Position numbers and translations under genes: made by a program
The notes under the pieces: model-generated
Told to the model about the DNA's origin: nothing
The model's input: only the letters and a program-made list of their open reading frames with translations
Database searches by the model: none
Shown here: positions 40,062 through 49,196 of the stretch, piece by piece
How the letters are laid out: every line of letters begins with the position of its first letter
Numbering within the stretch: position 1 is the stretch's first letter
Source of the DNA: Scatomorpha stercorigallinarum
GTDB lineage: Bacteria; Bacillota; Clostridia; Oscillospirales; Oscillospiraceae
Reading direction: 5' to 3'
Length of the DNA stretch: 64,000 nt
NCBI GenBank assembly: GCA_944387865.1
Contig: CALXGN010000007.1
Span: 1 to 64,000, forward strand

Positions 40062-41778
40062 GGAAGAGTATCAGTACTGGCTGGACAGCCCCGCGCTGGG
40101 CGAGGAGGAGTGGAAGGAGCTCTCCTCGATTGCCGGGGACGAGAAGGAGATAGAAAGCCGCTTTTACGCCCCGCTGGAGTTCGGCACCGCCGGGCTGCGC
40201 GGCGTGATGGCCGTGGGCCTCAACCGCATGAACGTGCACGTCATCCGCTGGGCCACCCAGGCCTTCGCCGAAGTGGTGAAGGCGGAGGGCGAGGCGGCCT
40301 GCGAGAAGGGCGTGGTCGTCTGCTACGACTGCCGGCTGAACAGCGAGAGCTTCGCGCGCGAGGCGGCCTGCGTGATGGCGGCAAACGGCATAAAGGTCCG
40401 CATTTTCGACGCGCTGCGCCCCACGCCGGAGCTCAGCTTTGCCGTCATACATTACGGCGCGACCGCAGGAATAAACATCACCGCAAGCCACAACCCGCGC
40501 GAGTACAACGGCTATAAGGTGTACTGGTCCGACGGCGCGCAGCTGCCGCCGCAGCACGCCGCGGCCGTCGCCGAGCAGATGGGACGCATCGACATTTTCC
40601 ACGGCGTGCGGCGCATGGGCTTCGACGAGGCGAAGGCGAGCGGCATGATAACCGTCATCGGCGCGGAGACGGACGAGGCCTTTCTGCAGAACGTGATGAG
40701 CATGTCCATCAACCCGGACGTGGTGAAGCAGGTGGCGGACGAGTTCAAGGTCGTCTATACGCCCTTCCACGGCGCGGGATACAAGCTCGTACCGGAGGCG
40801 CTGCGGCGCCTGGGCGTGAAGCAGCTCTTCCCCGAGCCGAAGCAGATGGTCATCGACGGCAATTTCCCCACCGTTGAGAGCCCCAACCCGGAGAACCCCG
40901 AGGGATTCTACCTGGCCGTGGACCTCGCCAAGCAGGTGGGCAGCGACCTCATCATCGGCACGGACCCGGACAGCGACCGCGTGGGCACCATGGTGCGCGG
41001 CGCGGACGGGGAGTATCACACCATCACCGGCAACCAGATGGGCGTGCTGCTGCTCGACTATATCATCAGCGCCCGCCGCGCAAAGGGTACGCTGCCGGCC
41101 AACGCGGCCTTTATCAAGACCATCGTCACCACCAACATGGGCCGCGAGATCGCCGAGCGCAACGGCATCCACGTGGACGAGACCTTCACCGGATTCAAGT
41201 TCATGGCCGAGAAGCTCGCCGAGTACAAGCGCGACGGCTCCTATGAGTACATCCTCGCCTATGAGGAGAGCTACGGCTATATGATGGGCGATTACGTCCG
41301 CGACAAGGACGCCGTTACGGCTTCCATGATGATCGCGGAGATGGCGGCCTATTACTTCTCACGCGGCATGACGCTGGCCGACGCGCTGGAGAAGCTCTAT
41401 GAGAAGTACGGCTGGTTCGAGGAGAAAACGCTCAACCTGGTGATGCCGGGGCTCGACGGGCTGGAGAAGATGAAGGCCCTGATGGCCTCCCTGCGCGCCA
41501 AGCCGCCCAAGGAGATAGGCGGCACGGCCATATTGGGCATGCGCGATTACCAGAGCGGCAAGATCATGCTGGCGGACATCGGCGTCGTGGGCAAGACGCA
41601 CATCTCCGGCTCCAACGTGCTCTATTTCGAGCTGGCGGACGGCACGGCCTTCATCGTGCGGCCCAGCGGCACGGAGCCCAAGATCAAGGTCTATATCCTC
41701 GCGCAGGGCGAGAGCCGCGAGCAGTGCGACGAGCGCGTGGCGCGCTACGCGGCCTATGCCGAGGGGCTGAGGAAGTAA
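40048..41778 (+). CDS. pgcA: Phosphoglucomutase/phosphomannomutase (PgcA-type)
   Basis: A 576-residue alpha-D-phosphohexomutase interconverting hexose 1- and 6-phosphates, feeding surface polysaccharide and glycolysis. The phosphoserine loop is ITASHNP with Ser147; the metal loop is GTDPDSDRVG; the sugar-binding loop has DETFTGFKFM and EESYGYMMG; the phosphate-binding loop is RPSGTEPKIKVY. The length fits the long PgcA class of Bacillota. The start is internal to the DUF2007 frame with AAGGAG 12 nt upstream, a slightly long spacing. Confidence 0.95.
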   Translation: MRSYKEEYQYWLDSPALGEEEWKELSSIAGDEKEIESRFYAPLEFGTAGLRGVMAVGLNRMNVHVIRWATQAFAEVVKAEGEAACEKGVVVCYDCRLNSESFAREAACVMAANGIKVRIFDALRPTPELSFAVIHYGATAGINITASHNPREYNGYKVYWSDGAQLPPQHAAAVAEQMGRIDIFHGVRRMGFDEAKASGMITVIGAETDEAFLQNVMSMSINPDVVKQVADEFKVVYTPFHGAGYKLVPEALRRLGVKQLFPEPKQMVIDGNFPTVESPNPENPEGFYLAVDLAKQVGSDLIIGTDPDSDRVGTMVRGADGEYHTITGNQMGVLLLDYIISARRAKGTLPANAAFIKTIVTTNMGREIAERNGIHVDETFTGFKFMAEKLAEYKRDGSYEYILAYEESYGYMMGDYVRDKDAVTASMMIAEMAAYYFSRGMTLADALEKLYEKYGWFEEKTLNLVMPGLDGLEKMKALMASLRAKPPKEIGGTAILGMRDYQSGKIMLADIGVVGKTHISGSNVLYFELADGTAFIVRPSGTEPKIKVYILAQGESREQCDERVARYAAYAEGLRK

Positions 41779-41800
41779 AGGCGCGCAAAACATGCAACGA

Positions 41801-41826
41801 AGCCGGGCGGAGTTATCCGCCCGGCT
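41801..41826 (+). other. Intergenic hairpin before the chromate-type transporters
   Basis: AGCCGGGCGG (41801-41810), loop AGTTAT, CCGCCCGGCT (41817-41826). No T tract follows on either strand, so it is a weak terminator at best; it may be an mRNA end-stabiliser for pgcA. Confidence 0.45.
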
Positions 41827-41855
41827 AAAATACGGGAAATCGGGATGAGTAAGTT

Positions 41856-42425
41856 ATGAAAGAATACCTGCAGCTCTTCTGGGCCTTCATCAAGGTCGGC
41901 GGGCTCACCTTCGGCGGCGGATACGCCATGCTGCCCATCTTGCAGCGCGACATCGTTGAAAAATACGGCTGGGCAACCGAGGAGGAGGTAATGGACTATT
42001 ACGCCATGGCGCAGTGCCTGCCGGGTATTATCATGATAAACACCTCGGCCTTCATCGGCCAGCACCGGAAAGGGACGCTGGGCGGCTTCGTGGCCGGCTT
42101 TGCGTCGGCCTTCCCCAGCCTGGTCATCATCACCATCATCGCCGCCTTCCTCACGCGCTTTGCCGAGTACCCGGTGGTGCAGAACGCTTTTGCCGGCATC
42201 CGGGCGTGCGTGGTGGTGCTCATCGTCAACGCGCTGGTGAAGCTCTGGAAGAGCGCCATCGTGGACTGGAAGGCGCTGGTCATCGTATTTGCGCCGGTGT
42301 TCGCGCTGAGCGCCTTTACGGACGCCTCGCCCATACTGCTGGTGGTGGCGGCGGCCGTGGCCGGCATCGTCATCAGCTCCATCACCGCCGCGGCGGCGAA
42401 GAAGAAGGGGGGCGAGGGCAAATGA
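41856..42425 (+). CDS. Chromate-type transporter, first half-protein
   Basis: A 189-residue membrane protein of the CHR family (short form, SCHR). The N-terminal KVGGLTFGGGYAMLPILQRDIV and the following MAQCLPGIIMINTSAFIG motifs are diagnostic. It has about five to six helices. Its stop overlaps the start of the second half (ATGA), so the pair likely forms a heterodimer with opposite membrane orientation. Such pairs are common in Clostridia; the true substrate is often not chromate and cannot be told here. Confidence 0.9.
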   Translation: MKEYLQLFWAFIKVGGLTFGGGYAMLPILQRDIVEKYGWATEEEVMDYYAMAQCLPGIIMINTSAFIGQHRKGTLGGFVAGFASAFPSLVIITIIAAFLTRFAEYPVVQNAFAGIRACVVVLIVNALVKLWKSAIVDWKALVIVFAPVFALSAFTDASPILLVVAAAVAGIVISSITAAAAKKKGGEGK

Positions 42426-43018
42426 CGGCCTACCTGATGCTGCTGCTCCAGCTCTTCTGGGAGTTTTTGAAGATCGGCGTCTTTGCCGTCGGCGGCGGGA
42501 TGGCCACGCTGCCATTCCTCTACGACCTCGGCGAAAAGACCGGCTGGTACACCTCCGCGCAGGTGCTCGACATGCTGGCCGTCAGCGAATCGACGCCCGG
42601 GCCCATCGGCATCAACATGGCCACCTATGTTGGCTACACCTGCGGCGGCGTGCCGGGGGCCATCCTGGCCACGCTGGGCACCATCCTGCCGGGCATCATC
42701 CTCGTGATACTGCTGGCGAAGGCGCTGCAGCGCTTCCACGACAACAAGTATGTGCTGGGCGCGTTCTACGGGCTGCGGCCGGCCTCCACCGCCCTTATCG
42801 CCGCGGCCGGCATCGGGGTGCTGGGCGAATCGCTCTTTTCCCCCTCGCTCTACGAGCAGACGGGAAACATCGCGGATTTCTTCTGCGTGGGGCCCATCAT
42901 CCTCGCCGCCGTGCTGCTGTTTTTGACGAACTTCAAGCCCACCAAGAAGCTGCATCCGGTGATCTACATCGCGGCCAGCGCCGCGGTAGGCATCGTGTTC
43001 AAGCTGGGCGGTGTGTGA
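42422..43018 (+). CDS. Chromate-type transporter, second half-protein
   Basis: A 198-residue CHR-family half-protein. Motifs are KIGVFAVGGGMATLPFLYDL, then SESTPGPIGINMATYVGYTCGGVPGA. The start at 42422 overlaps the stop of the first half; the upstream open frame is a shadow. Helix count is similar to its partner. A strong terminator follows 8 bp after the stop. Confidence 0.9.
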   Translation: MTAYLMLLLQLFWEFLKIGVFAVGGGMATLPFLYDLGEKTGWYTSAQVLDMLAVSESTPGPIGINMATYVGYTCGGVPGAILATLGTILPGIILVILLAKALQRFHDNKYVLGAFYGLRPASTALIAAAGIGVLGESLFSPSLYEQTGNIADFFCVGPIILAAVLLFLTNFKPTKKLHPVIYIAASAAVGIVFKLGGV

Positions 43019-43025
43019 CAAATAC

Positions 43026-43061
43026 AAAGATCCCGTCCCTCGCAGAGGGGCGGGATCTTTT
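43026..43061. terminator. Bidirectional intrinsic terminator
   Basis: AAAGATCCCG (43026-43035) pairs with CGGGATCTTT (43051-43060), extended inward by CCCTC/GAGGG. It separates the convergent transporter and lipoprotein genes. Confidence 0.9.
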
Positions 43062-43065
43062 CTGC

Positions 43066-44517
43066 TTATCCGGCGAAATCGGAGAGCGAGAGCCAGATGC
43101 CGGGCTGGTAGGCGTCCATCTGGCCTTCGGGGCAGGTGAAGTTGGCGAGCACGACCAGCGTGTCCGTGACGATGCTGGCCACGTAGTGGTCCTCGCCGTC
43201 AACGGTGAACCGGGTGACATAGTTGCCGAAATCGTCGTACTCGAACACGGCGTCTGCGGGGATGGAGGAGGTGACGCCGGAGCGGGTGGAGAACTCCACC
43301 TCGTCGGCGGGCCAGGCCACGCCGGCGGCCTCGTAAGACGCGGCGGTGAAGGCCCCGAAGTGGATGTTCGTGTCGCCGAGGTTTATCCCGGCCTGCACGT
43401 TGGGCAGGGGCTCGGCCTGCTCCTCGCTGTACACCTCGCCGCCCTCGGGCATGTAGATAGTGCCGACGCCGGCGACCTCATAGGCCGTGAGCTCCTCCGA
43501 AGGGTCGCCGTAGAGCTCCGCCATGGAGATCCACTCGGCGGGGGAGTAGCTGCCGAGCTGGCCCTCGGGGCAGTAGAAAACGATGGCGTTCACGCGGGCG
43601 GCGTTGCGCTCGGCGACATAGTAGACGTCGCTGCCGTCTCTGGTGTACCGGGTGTAATAGTTGCCGCAGCCGTCATAGGCGAACTCGGCGCTCTCGCCCA
43701 CGTAATCGACGACCGCGGGGCGGGTGGCGTAGTCCTCGGCGTCAACGGGGAACTCCACGCCGGCAAGCTCGAAGGCGTCGCGGCCGGTGGAGCCGTAGAC
43801 CAGGCAGACGCCGTTGCCGAGGTCGATGGAGCCGTTTATCACGGGCAGGGGCTCCTCCTCGACGTTGCGCTCGACCGTGGCCCCGGCGGGGAAATAGAAG
43901 GTGCCCACGCCCTCGACCTCATAGGCCGCCAGTTCGGCCGCGGCCGCGGGCGCTTCCTCAAAAGGGGCAAGCTCGATGAACTCGAAGGTGGATATCCAGC
44001 TGGCGGCGTCGTAGTTGGCCAGCTCGCCCTCCGGGCAGATGAAGGTGATGGCGTAAGCGGTCTCTTCGCCGAGCCTGATGACGTAATAATTGTCCTGGCC
44101 GTCGCGCACGAACTGGACAAAGTAGTTGCCGTGGTCGTCATAGGCGAATTCGCTGCCCTGGGGGACGAAGGACTGGGGGCCGCTGCGCTGGGAGAACTCC
44201 TCGACGCTCGCGGGGAAGTCCACGCCGGAGATCTCGTAGGCCTCCGGGCCAGTGGAGCCGATATGGACGGTGAAGCCCTCGAAGGCGATGGTGGCCTGCA
44301 TCTGCGGCAGGGGCTCGGTGACCGGGGTGACCGTGACCTCGCCGCCGGCGGGCAGATAGGCGGTGCCGATGCCGTCGAGCTCGTAGGCGACGAGGTCGCC
44401 GGCCGGCTCTTCCGAGGCGGCGGGCTCCCCGCTCTCCGCGGCGGGCGCTTCGCCGCAGGCGGCGAGGGCGAAGACCAGGCAGAGCGCAAGGAGGGACGCT
44501 AAGAGACGTTTTTTCAT
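43066..44517 (-). CDS. Lipoprotein with three tandem copies of an unknown domain
   Basis: A 483-residue surface lipoprotein. The signal peptide ends in ALAAC (lipobox), then an acidic Ala/Glu/Pro linker. Three copies of a roughly 140-residue domain follow (about 41-178, 193-335 and 344-483). Each copy runs: AYEveGvGTfYlPaGg, EPLPxxxxxI, then GStGxxayElaGVdFP, a Y-xx-R-x-G segment, FxYDxxGNYxxrxxrDGxDxYYV, and CPEGxlxxYxpxxWIS. I do not recognise the domain. It is a single gene with its own ribosome-binding site after a T-rich start region; secretion to the outer membrane face is clear. It could be a binding or sensor protein. Confidence 0.85.
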   Translation of the reverse strand: MKKRLLASLLALCLVFALAACGEAPAAESGEPAASEEPAGDLVAYELDGIGTAYLPAGGEVTVTPVTEPLPQMQATIAFEGFTVHIGSTGPEAYEISGVDFPASVEEFSQRSGPQSFVPQGSEFAYDDHGNYFVQFVRDGQDNYYVIRLGEETAYAITFICPEGELANYDAASWISTFEFIELAPFEEAPAAAAELAAYEVEGVGTFYFPAGATVERNVEEEPLPVINGSIDLGNGVCLVYGSTGRDAFELAGVEFPVDAEDYATRPAVVDYVGESAEFAYDGCGNYYTRYTRDGSDVYYVAERNAARVNAIVFYCPEGQLGSYSPAEWISMAELYGDPSEELTAYEVAGVGTIYMPEGGEVYSEEQAEPLPNVQAGINLGDTNIHFGAFTAASYEAAGVAWPADEVEFSTRSGVTSSIPADAVFEYDDFGNYVTRFTVDGEDHYVASIVTDTLVVLANFTCPEGQMDAYQPGIWLSLSDFAG

Positions 44518-44609
44518 TTTTGTTTGCTCCTTTCAGCGGTTTTTTAGGCGCTGAAGGGAGTATAACACGGCGCGGCCGCCGGGCAGTCCAAGTGATTTCC
44601 GGGCGCGGC

Positions 44610-46121
44610 TCAGGGCCGGGCGGCGCCCTCCTCCCGCGCCAGGCGGGCGGCGGAGAGCATCAGCCCCATGAGGATGAAAAAGCCGAAGAGCACGCGCGGG
44701 TAAAACCAGATATACTCGAACACGCCGTCCAGCGCGATGCCGCCAAAGGCCGCGCCGCAGGCGATGAGCGCCAGGCGCACCTCGTTCGAGCGGGCCTTGA
44801 AGAGGTCGAAGGCGGCGTTTTTTATCTCCCGCAGCCAGAACCACATGAAGGATAGGAAGCCCAGCGCGCCCGTCTCCAGTATCAGCTCCAGGTAGAGCAT
44901 CTGCGAGTGGTAGACGCCCTTGGTGGCGCCTGTGAGGGCGTAGGCGGGGTAGAGCTCGGCAAAGGTGTTGGGGCCCATGCCGATGCCCGTGAGGCCGTAG
45001 TCGCCGATCATGCGCAGTATGCCGCGCCAGGTGGTGAGGCGGTGGTTGGCGGAGCTGTCGTGCGAGTTGAAGATGGTGGAGAAGCGGGTGATGATGCTGT
45101 CCGGCAGGAAGGGTATCAGCAATATGCAGGCCACGACGCCCACCGGGATCAGGCGCTTGTCCGCGTAGTAGACGAAGATCACCACCGAGACCATGATCGC
45201 CAGCCAGCAGCCGCGGGAGTAGGTCATCACCAGCGCCATCAGCGGCAGGGCGATGCCGCAGCTGAACAGCAGCCGGCGGAAGGCGCGCTTTTCCGTCATC
45301 GCATAGGCCGTGGAGAGCGGCGTGAAGAGCACCAGGAACTCGGCGTAGTTGTTGGGGTTGTCGAGCGTGGAATATACGCGCCCGGGGACGCCGGCGTTGA
45401 GGTCGAGGTCCGTGAAGGAGGCGCTGACCTCCACGCCCATGAGGCGCTGATAGAAGGCGTACACGGCCGTGAGGATGACGGCGGCGTAGATGAAGCCCAT
45501 CACGCACCGGAGCTGTTCCCTGGTGTTCAGGCCCGTATAGGCGGCGAACATGAAGAGGAAGGCCGCGGCGAAGAACATCAGCACGCGGAAGCTGTCGGAG
45601 CGGTCCGAGGTAAAGCCGAGGCTGCCCAGGCAGGCCAGCACGAAGAGCAGGAAGGGCAGGCCGAATTCACGCGGGTACACCGCCCGCCGCGCGCCGGCGG
45701 CGGACATCAGGAAGGCGAGGCCGAAGAGACCCGCCGCGCCGAGGACGGCGTAGGAATTCGACCACAGCTCGTGCGGGGCGATGAACATCAGCAGCGTGAA
45801 GCCGCCGAAGAGCACCTCGAAGCGCAGAAACCAGGAGCCCGAGGCGGCGCGCACGAAGAAGCTGCCCGGCGCGGCGGGGCGCAGCGCGCCGATAACGGCG
45901 GCGCATATGCGCAGCAACAGGCGCCAGACGGCGTTAATGGCGCGGCTGACGAGGCTGTTTGCGTACCAGGCCTCTATCTTCGGGGGGCGGCGGAAGAAGT
46001 TGACCACCGCGCTGTGCGGCCAGGCGCGGGAGAAGGGGCGGTAGACGCCGCGCAGCAGGCTGAAGATGGCCGAACAGAGCCACCAGCCGTACAGCCGGCC
46101 GAGGATACTGCCGCTAAGCAA
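44610..46121 (-). CDS. O-antigen ligase/Wzy-type polysaccharide membrane protein
   Basis: A 503-residue polytopic membrane protein with about eleven helices. The large extracellular loop carries the family signature SSANHRLTTWRGILRMIGDYGLTGIGMGPNTF, typical of the O-antigen ligase-like (Wzy_C) domain. In a Gram-positive it would ligate or polymerise a cell-surface polysaccharide, or glycosylate exported targets. The start is TTG at 46121 with GGAGGTGA 6 nt upstream. It follows the DUF4330 and glycosyltransferase genes on the same strand, as one surface-polymer operon. Confidence 0.87.
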   Translation of the reverse strand: MLSGSILGRLYGWWLCSAIFSLLRGVYRPFSRAWPHSAVVNFFRRPPKIEAWYANSLVSRAINAVWRLLLRICAAVIGALRPAAPGSFFVRAASGSWFLRFEVLFGGFTLLMFIAPHELWSNSYAVLGAAGLFGLAFLMSAAGARRAVYPREFGLPFLLFVLACLGSLGFTSDRSDSFRVLMFFAAAFLFMFAAYTGLNTREQLRCVMGFIYAAVILTAVYAFYQRLMGVEVSASFTDLDLNAGVPGRVYSTLDNPNNYAEFLVLFTPLSTAYAMTEKRAFRRLLFSCGIALPLMALVMTYSRGCWLAIMVSVVIFVYYADKRLIPVGVVACILLIPFLPDSIITRFSTIFNSHDSSANHRLTTWRGILRMIGDYGLTGIGMGPNTFAELYPAYALTGATKGVYHSQMLYLELILETGALGFLSFMWFWLREIKNAAFDLFKARSNEVRLALIACGAAFGGIALDGVFEYIWFYPRVLFGFFILMGLMLSAARLAREEGAARP

Positions 46122-46157
46122 GGCGCGTCACCTCCGTCCCACGGGAGTTGGCGGAGG

Positions 46158-46640
46158 TCATTCCATCACCTCGATGCCGGAGACGCGCAGGAAGAGCTTG
46201 CAGTCGTCGAAATAGACGCTCATGGACTGGCCCACGGCGTAGAGCGTGCCGCCGATGGTCACGCCGTGCGAGCCGACGACGCCCTGGCCCTCCACGGTGA
46301 GCGTGGCGGAGCAGTAGCCGTCCCGCGCGAGCTGGATGACCTCGCCGTTGGCGTCGGTGACATAGCTCTTGGAATCGCCCACGCGCCACTCGGTGAGCGT
46401 GCCGAGAGTGACGTTATTTTCGGAGTCCCAGGCCTCGGCGCCCTCGACAAGCTGTTCGACGGCGTAGTCGGCGGACTCCTCGCAGTAGAGCGTGAGCCGC
46501 ACGGGCTCGGTGTTGGCCACATTGCTGTTGGGCCCCAGGAAGCGGTAGCCGAGGAAGGCCGCCGCGGCCAGTACGATGAGGATGATGAGCAGGTCCACTA
46601 TATTGACCTTGCCAAAGAGCCTGCCTTTTTCGTCGATCAT
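46158..46640 (-). CDS. DUF4330 membrane-anchored protein
   Basis: A 160-residue protein starting MIDEKGRLFGKVNIVDLLIILIVLAAAAFLGYRF, the hallmark of DUF4330: a conserved cytoplasmic DEKGRLFGK head, a single membrane helix and a small extracellular beta domain. GGAGG lies close upstream. It sits between a glycosyltransferase and an O-antigen-ligase-like gene, a neighbourhood in which DUF4330 is often found. Its role is unknown; a scaffold for polysaccharide export is a guess. Confidence 0.85.
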   Translation of the reverse strand: MIDEKGRLFGKVNIVDLLIILIVLAAAAFLGYRFLGPNSNVANTEPVRLTLYCEESADYAVEQLVEGAEAWDSENNVTLGTLTEWRVGDSKSYVTDANGEVIQLARDGYCSATLTVEGQGVVGSHGVTIGGTLYAVGQSMSVYFDDCKLFLRVSGIEVME

Positions 46641-46672
46641 TTCTGATTACCTCCGGTGATGTTGTTTAAAGC

Positions 46673-47755
46673 TTATTGATACGCGCGGAAAACGTCCCAC
46701 GCGAGCTTGTTGAGGTCGAATTCTTCGTCTATCTTGCGAGCGGCGGCGGCGGAGAGGGAGGCGCGCAGCGCATCGTCCTCCATCAGCTCCAGGATGGCGC
46801 GGGCGAAGCCCTCCGTGTCGCCATAGTCGAGCACGCGGCCGCAGACGGTGTTCGTCTCCGCCAGGTCGCGGTTGCCGCCCACGTCCGTCACCACCAGGGG
46901 GAGGCCGGCGTTCATCGCTTCGAGGATGGCGAAGCTCATGGCCTCGTTGCAGCTGCTGGTGTTGAGGTAGAGGTCGGATGCGCGCAGTATGTCCGCCGTG
47001 TCGCGGCGGAAGCCGGCCTGAATTACCACACCGCCGAGCCCGAGGGACTGCTTGCGCTGTGCGAAGGCCTCGTATCCCTCCCCGTCGCCGCAGACGACGC
47101 AGCGGAAGGGCCTGTCCGTCAGAGTGCGGAGCAGCGCGAGCGAGTCGAGCAGGAAATCGAGGCCCTTTTCCGGGGCGTAGCGCGCGAGGATGGTCATCAT
47201 GAAGTCATCCTCCCCGACGCCGAGGCCCATGCGCGCGGAGTGGTCCCTGCTGCGGTCCTTCGCGGGCTCCACGCCGTTATAGACGACCTCGATGCGCTCG
47301 GGGCAGACGCCGTTTTCAATCATGATGTCGCGACCCTCGCGGCAGACGGCGATGATCTTGTGGTCGCGGGGGGTGAAGATGCGGTTGAGCACGCGCCAGC
47401 GCGCGCCAGAGCGCTGGGTGAGGTGGTTGGTATACACCACGCGCGGCGCGGCATAGTGCCGCAGGGAGAGCAGGGCGATGATGTTCTCGCGCGGGTACTG
47501 GGCGTGTATCACCTCGATGCCGTGCTCTTCACAGTAGCGCGCCAGGCGTTTCGGGGCCGTGAGCGCGCCGCGGCGGCCCAGGTCGAGCCGCAGTGAGGGT
47601 ACGCCCCGTGCGGCCATCTTTTCGCTCAGCTCGCCCGGCACGCAGTAGGCGAAGTGGCACTCGTGCCCGGCCCCGGAGAAAATGCGCACGAGATTCTCCA
47701 CGTATTTCTCCGTCCCCGCCTTGCCGGCGTAATTTATGAGGTACAGTATTTTCAT
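46673..47755 (-). CDS. Glycosyltransferase family 4
   Basis: A 360-residue GT-B glycosyltransferase. The N-terminal Rossmann half begins MKILYLINYAGKAGTEKYVENLVRIF. The C-terminal half has ARYAPEKGLDFLLDSLALL, GDGEGYEAF and the nucleotide-sugar-binding SCNEAMSFAILEAMNAGLPLVVTDVGGNRDL, including the ExxxxxxxE-like region. It transfers a sugar during surface polymer assembly at the cytoplasmic membrane face. Donor and acceptor are not deducible. It heads the minus-strand operon and has its own promoter at 47790-47818. Confidence 0.92.
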   Translation of the reverse strand: MKILYLINYAGKAGTEKYVENLVRIFSGAGHECHFAYCVPGELSEKMAARGVPSLRLDLGRRGALTAPKRLARYCEEHGIEVIHAQYPRENIIALLSLRHYAAPRVVYTNHLTQRSGARWRVLNRIFTPRDHKIIAVCREGRDIMIENGVCPERIEVVYNGVEPAKDRSRDHSARMGLGVGEDDFMMTILARYAPEKGLDFLLDSLALLRTLTDRPFRCVVCGDGEGYEAFAQRKQSLGLGGVVIQAGFRRDTADILRASDLYLNTSSCNEAMSFAILEAMNAGLPLVVTDVGGNRDLAETNTVCGRVLDYGDTEGFARAILELMEDDALRASLSAAAARKIDEEFDLNKLAWDVFRAYQ

Positions 47756-47789
47756 CTTGCGCCTCCAGCAGTTTTTTCAGCTCCTGCCA

Positions 47790-47818
47790 AGTATATAATA
47801 ACTGCCTGCGTCCGTCAA
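47790..47818 (-). promoter_or_regulatory. Promoter of the glycosyltransferase operon
   Basis: On the minus strand, TTGACG (47818-47813), a 17-bp spacer and TATACT (47795-47790), 35 bp upstream of the start codon. Confidence 0.8.
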
Positions 47819-47883
47819 CCCGGCCAGAACGCGCCCAGGAATGGCGCAGGGCGGGAAACGCGGGCGGGAGAGCGATATTTTGA

Positions 47884-47912
47884 TTGAAAAAGGGCGGGAA
47901 ATGTGCTACACT
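47884..47912 (+). promoter_or_regulatory. Promoter of the AlaX-type gene
   Basis: TTGAAA (47884-47889), a 17-bp spacer and TACACT (47907-47912), 21 bp before the TTG start at 47933. Confidence 0.7.
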
Positions 47913-47932
47913 GCCGTTTTGAGGTGTTGAGC

Positions 47933-49105
47933 TTGACCGAGAGGCTTTATTATATGGACGGGCACTGCGCGCGCTTTGTTTCCCGCGTCGCCTCCTGCGG
48001 GGCGTGTGAGGGGGGATACGACGTGCGGCTCGAGCGCACGGCCTTTTTCCCCGGCGGGGGAGGGCAGGAGGCGGACAGCGGCACGCTGGGCGGCATGAGG
48101 CTGCTGGCCCTGCGCGAGACGGAGGACGGGGACATCGCCCACATCCTGCCCGCGCCGCTGGAGCCGGGAGCCGAAACTGAGGGCGCGCTCGACTGGGACG
48201 TGCGCTTCGCACGGATGCAGTCGCACTCCGGCGAGCATATCGTGTCCGGCACCGTGCACCGGCTGTTCGGCTATGACAACGTGGGCTTCCACATGGGGCG
48301 CGACTTCATGACGCTGGACTTTTCCGGCGAACTGTCGCCGAAAGACATAGCGCGCGTGGAGCTTGAATCCAACCGCGCCGTCTGGCGCGACGCGCCCGTG
48401 CGCACGCTGCTGCCGCGGCCGGAGGAGCTGGGAAAATACGATTACCGCAGCAAAAAGGAGCTCAGCGGCCAGGTGCGCCTGGTGGAGATCGAGGGCGTGG
48501 ACCTCTGCGCCTGCTGCGCGCCGCACGTCGCCCACACGGGCGAGGTGGGGCTCATCAAGGTGCTCGACTCCGTGCGCCGCCGCGAGGGCACGCGGCTGAC
48601 CGTGCTCGCCGGCGAGGCGGCGTTTCACGACTGCGCCGCCGTCTATGTGCAGAATTCGGCCGTGTCCGCGGCGCTTTCCGCCAAGCGGCTGGAGACGGCC
48701 GCGGCCGTGCGGCGCGTGCTCTGCGAGAAGGAAGAGGAGCACTCCGCGGTGACGGAGCTGAAAAAAGAGCTGCTGCGCGTGAAAGCCGCCGCCCTGCGCC
48801 CCACGGAGGGCAATATGTGCATCTTCGAGCCGGACATGGACGCCGTGACGCTGCGCGAGCTGGTAAACGCCGGGATGGAGGCCGCGGGCGGCGTGTGCGC
48901 CGCTTTTTCCGGGGTGGACGGCGATTACCGCTATATAATCGGCAGCCGGAACGTGGACCTGCGGGCCGCGGCGAGGGAAATAAACGCCGCGATATCCGGG
49001 CGCGGCGGCGGGACGGGCACCATGATACAGGGCTCCTGCCGGGCGTCAAGGGCAGAAATAGAACAATATTTTGCGTCCGCCGCCGCCAAATTCACAGATT
49101 ATTGA
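47933..49105 (+). CDS. Alanyl-tRNA editing protein, AlaX-L type
   Basis: A 390-residue trans-editing protein hydrolysing Ser- or Gly-tRNA(Ala). The AlaRS-like editing core shows the first zinc pair in SHSGEHIVSG (HxxxH) and the second in CACCAPHVAHTGEVG (CxxxH), with the GxGF-like FFPGGGGQEADSGTL loop at the N-terminus. Residues about 240-390 resemble the AlaRS C-Ala/DHHA1 domain (GVCAAFSGVDGDYRYIIGS, then GGGTGTMIQGS), so this is the long AlaX form. The TTG start at 47933 has GAGGTG 6 nt upstream. Confidence 0.9.
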   Translation: MTERLYYMDGHCARFVSRVASCGACEGGYDVRLERTAFFPGGGGQEADSGTLGGMRLLALRETEDGDIAHILPAPLEPGAETEGALDWDVRFARMQSHSGEHIVSGTVHRLFGYDNVGFHMGRDFMTLDFSGELSPKDIARVELESNRAVWRDAPVRTLLPRPEELGKYDYRSKKELSGQVRLVEIEGVDLCACCAPHVAHTGEVGLIKVLDSVRRREGTRLTVLAGEAAFHDCAAVYVQNSAVSAALSAKRLETAAAVRRVLCEKEEEHSAVTELKKELLRVKAAALRPTEGNMCIFEPDMDAVTLRELVNAGMEAAGGVCAAFSGVDGDYRYIIGSRNVDLRAAAREINAAISGRGGGTGTMIQGSCRASRAEIEQYFASAAAKFTDY

Positions 49106-49196
49106 CAAATCATCGCAAGCACAATGCTAATATAATTACTGTAATTTATGCCCCCCGGGGCAATTCGATATATATTTAGCAGAAAGGTGAAGCTAA

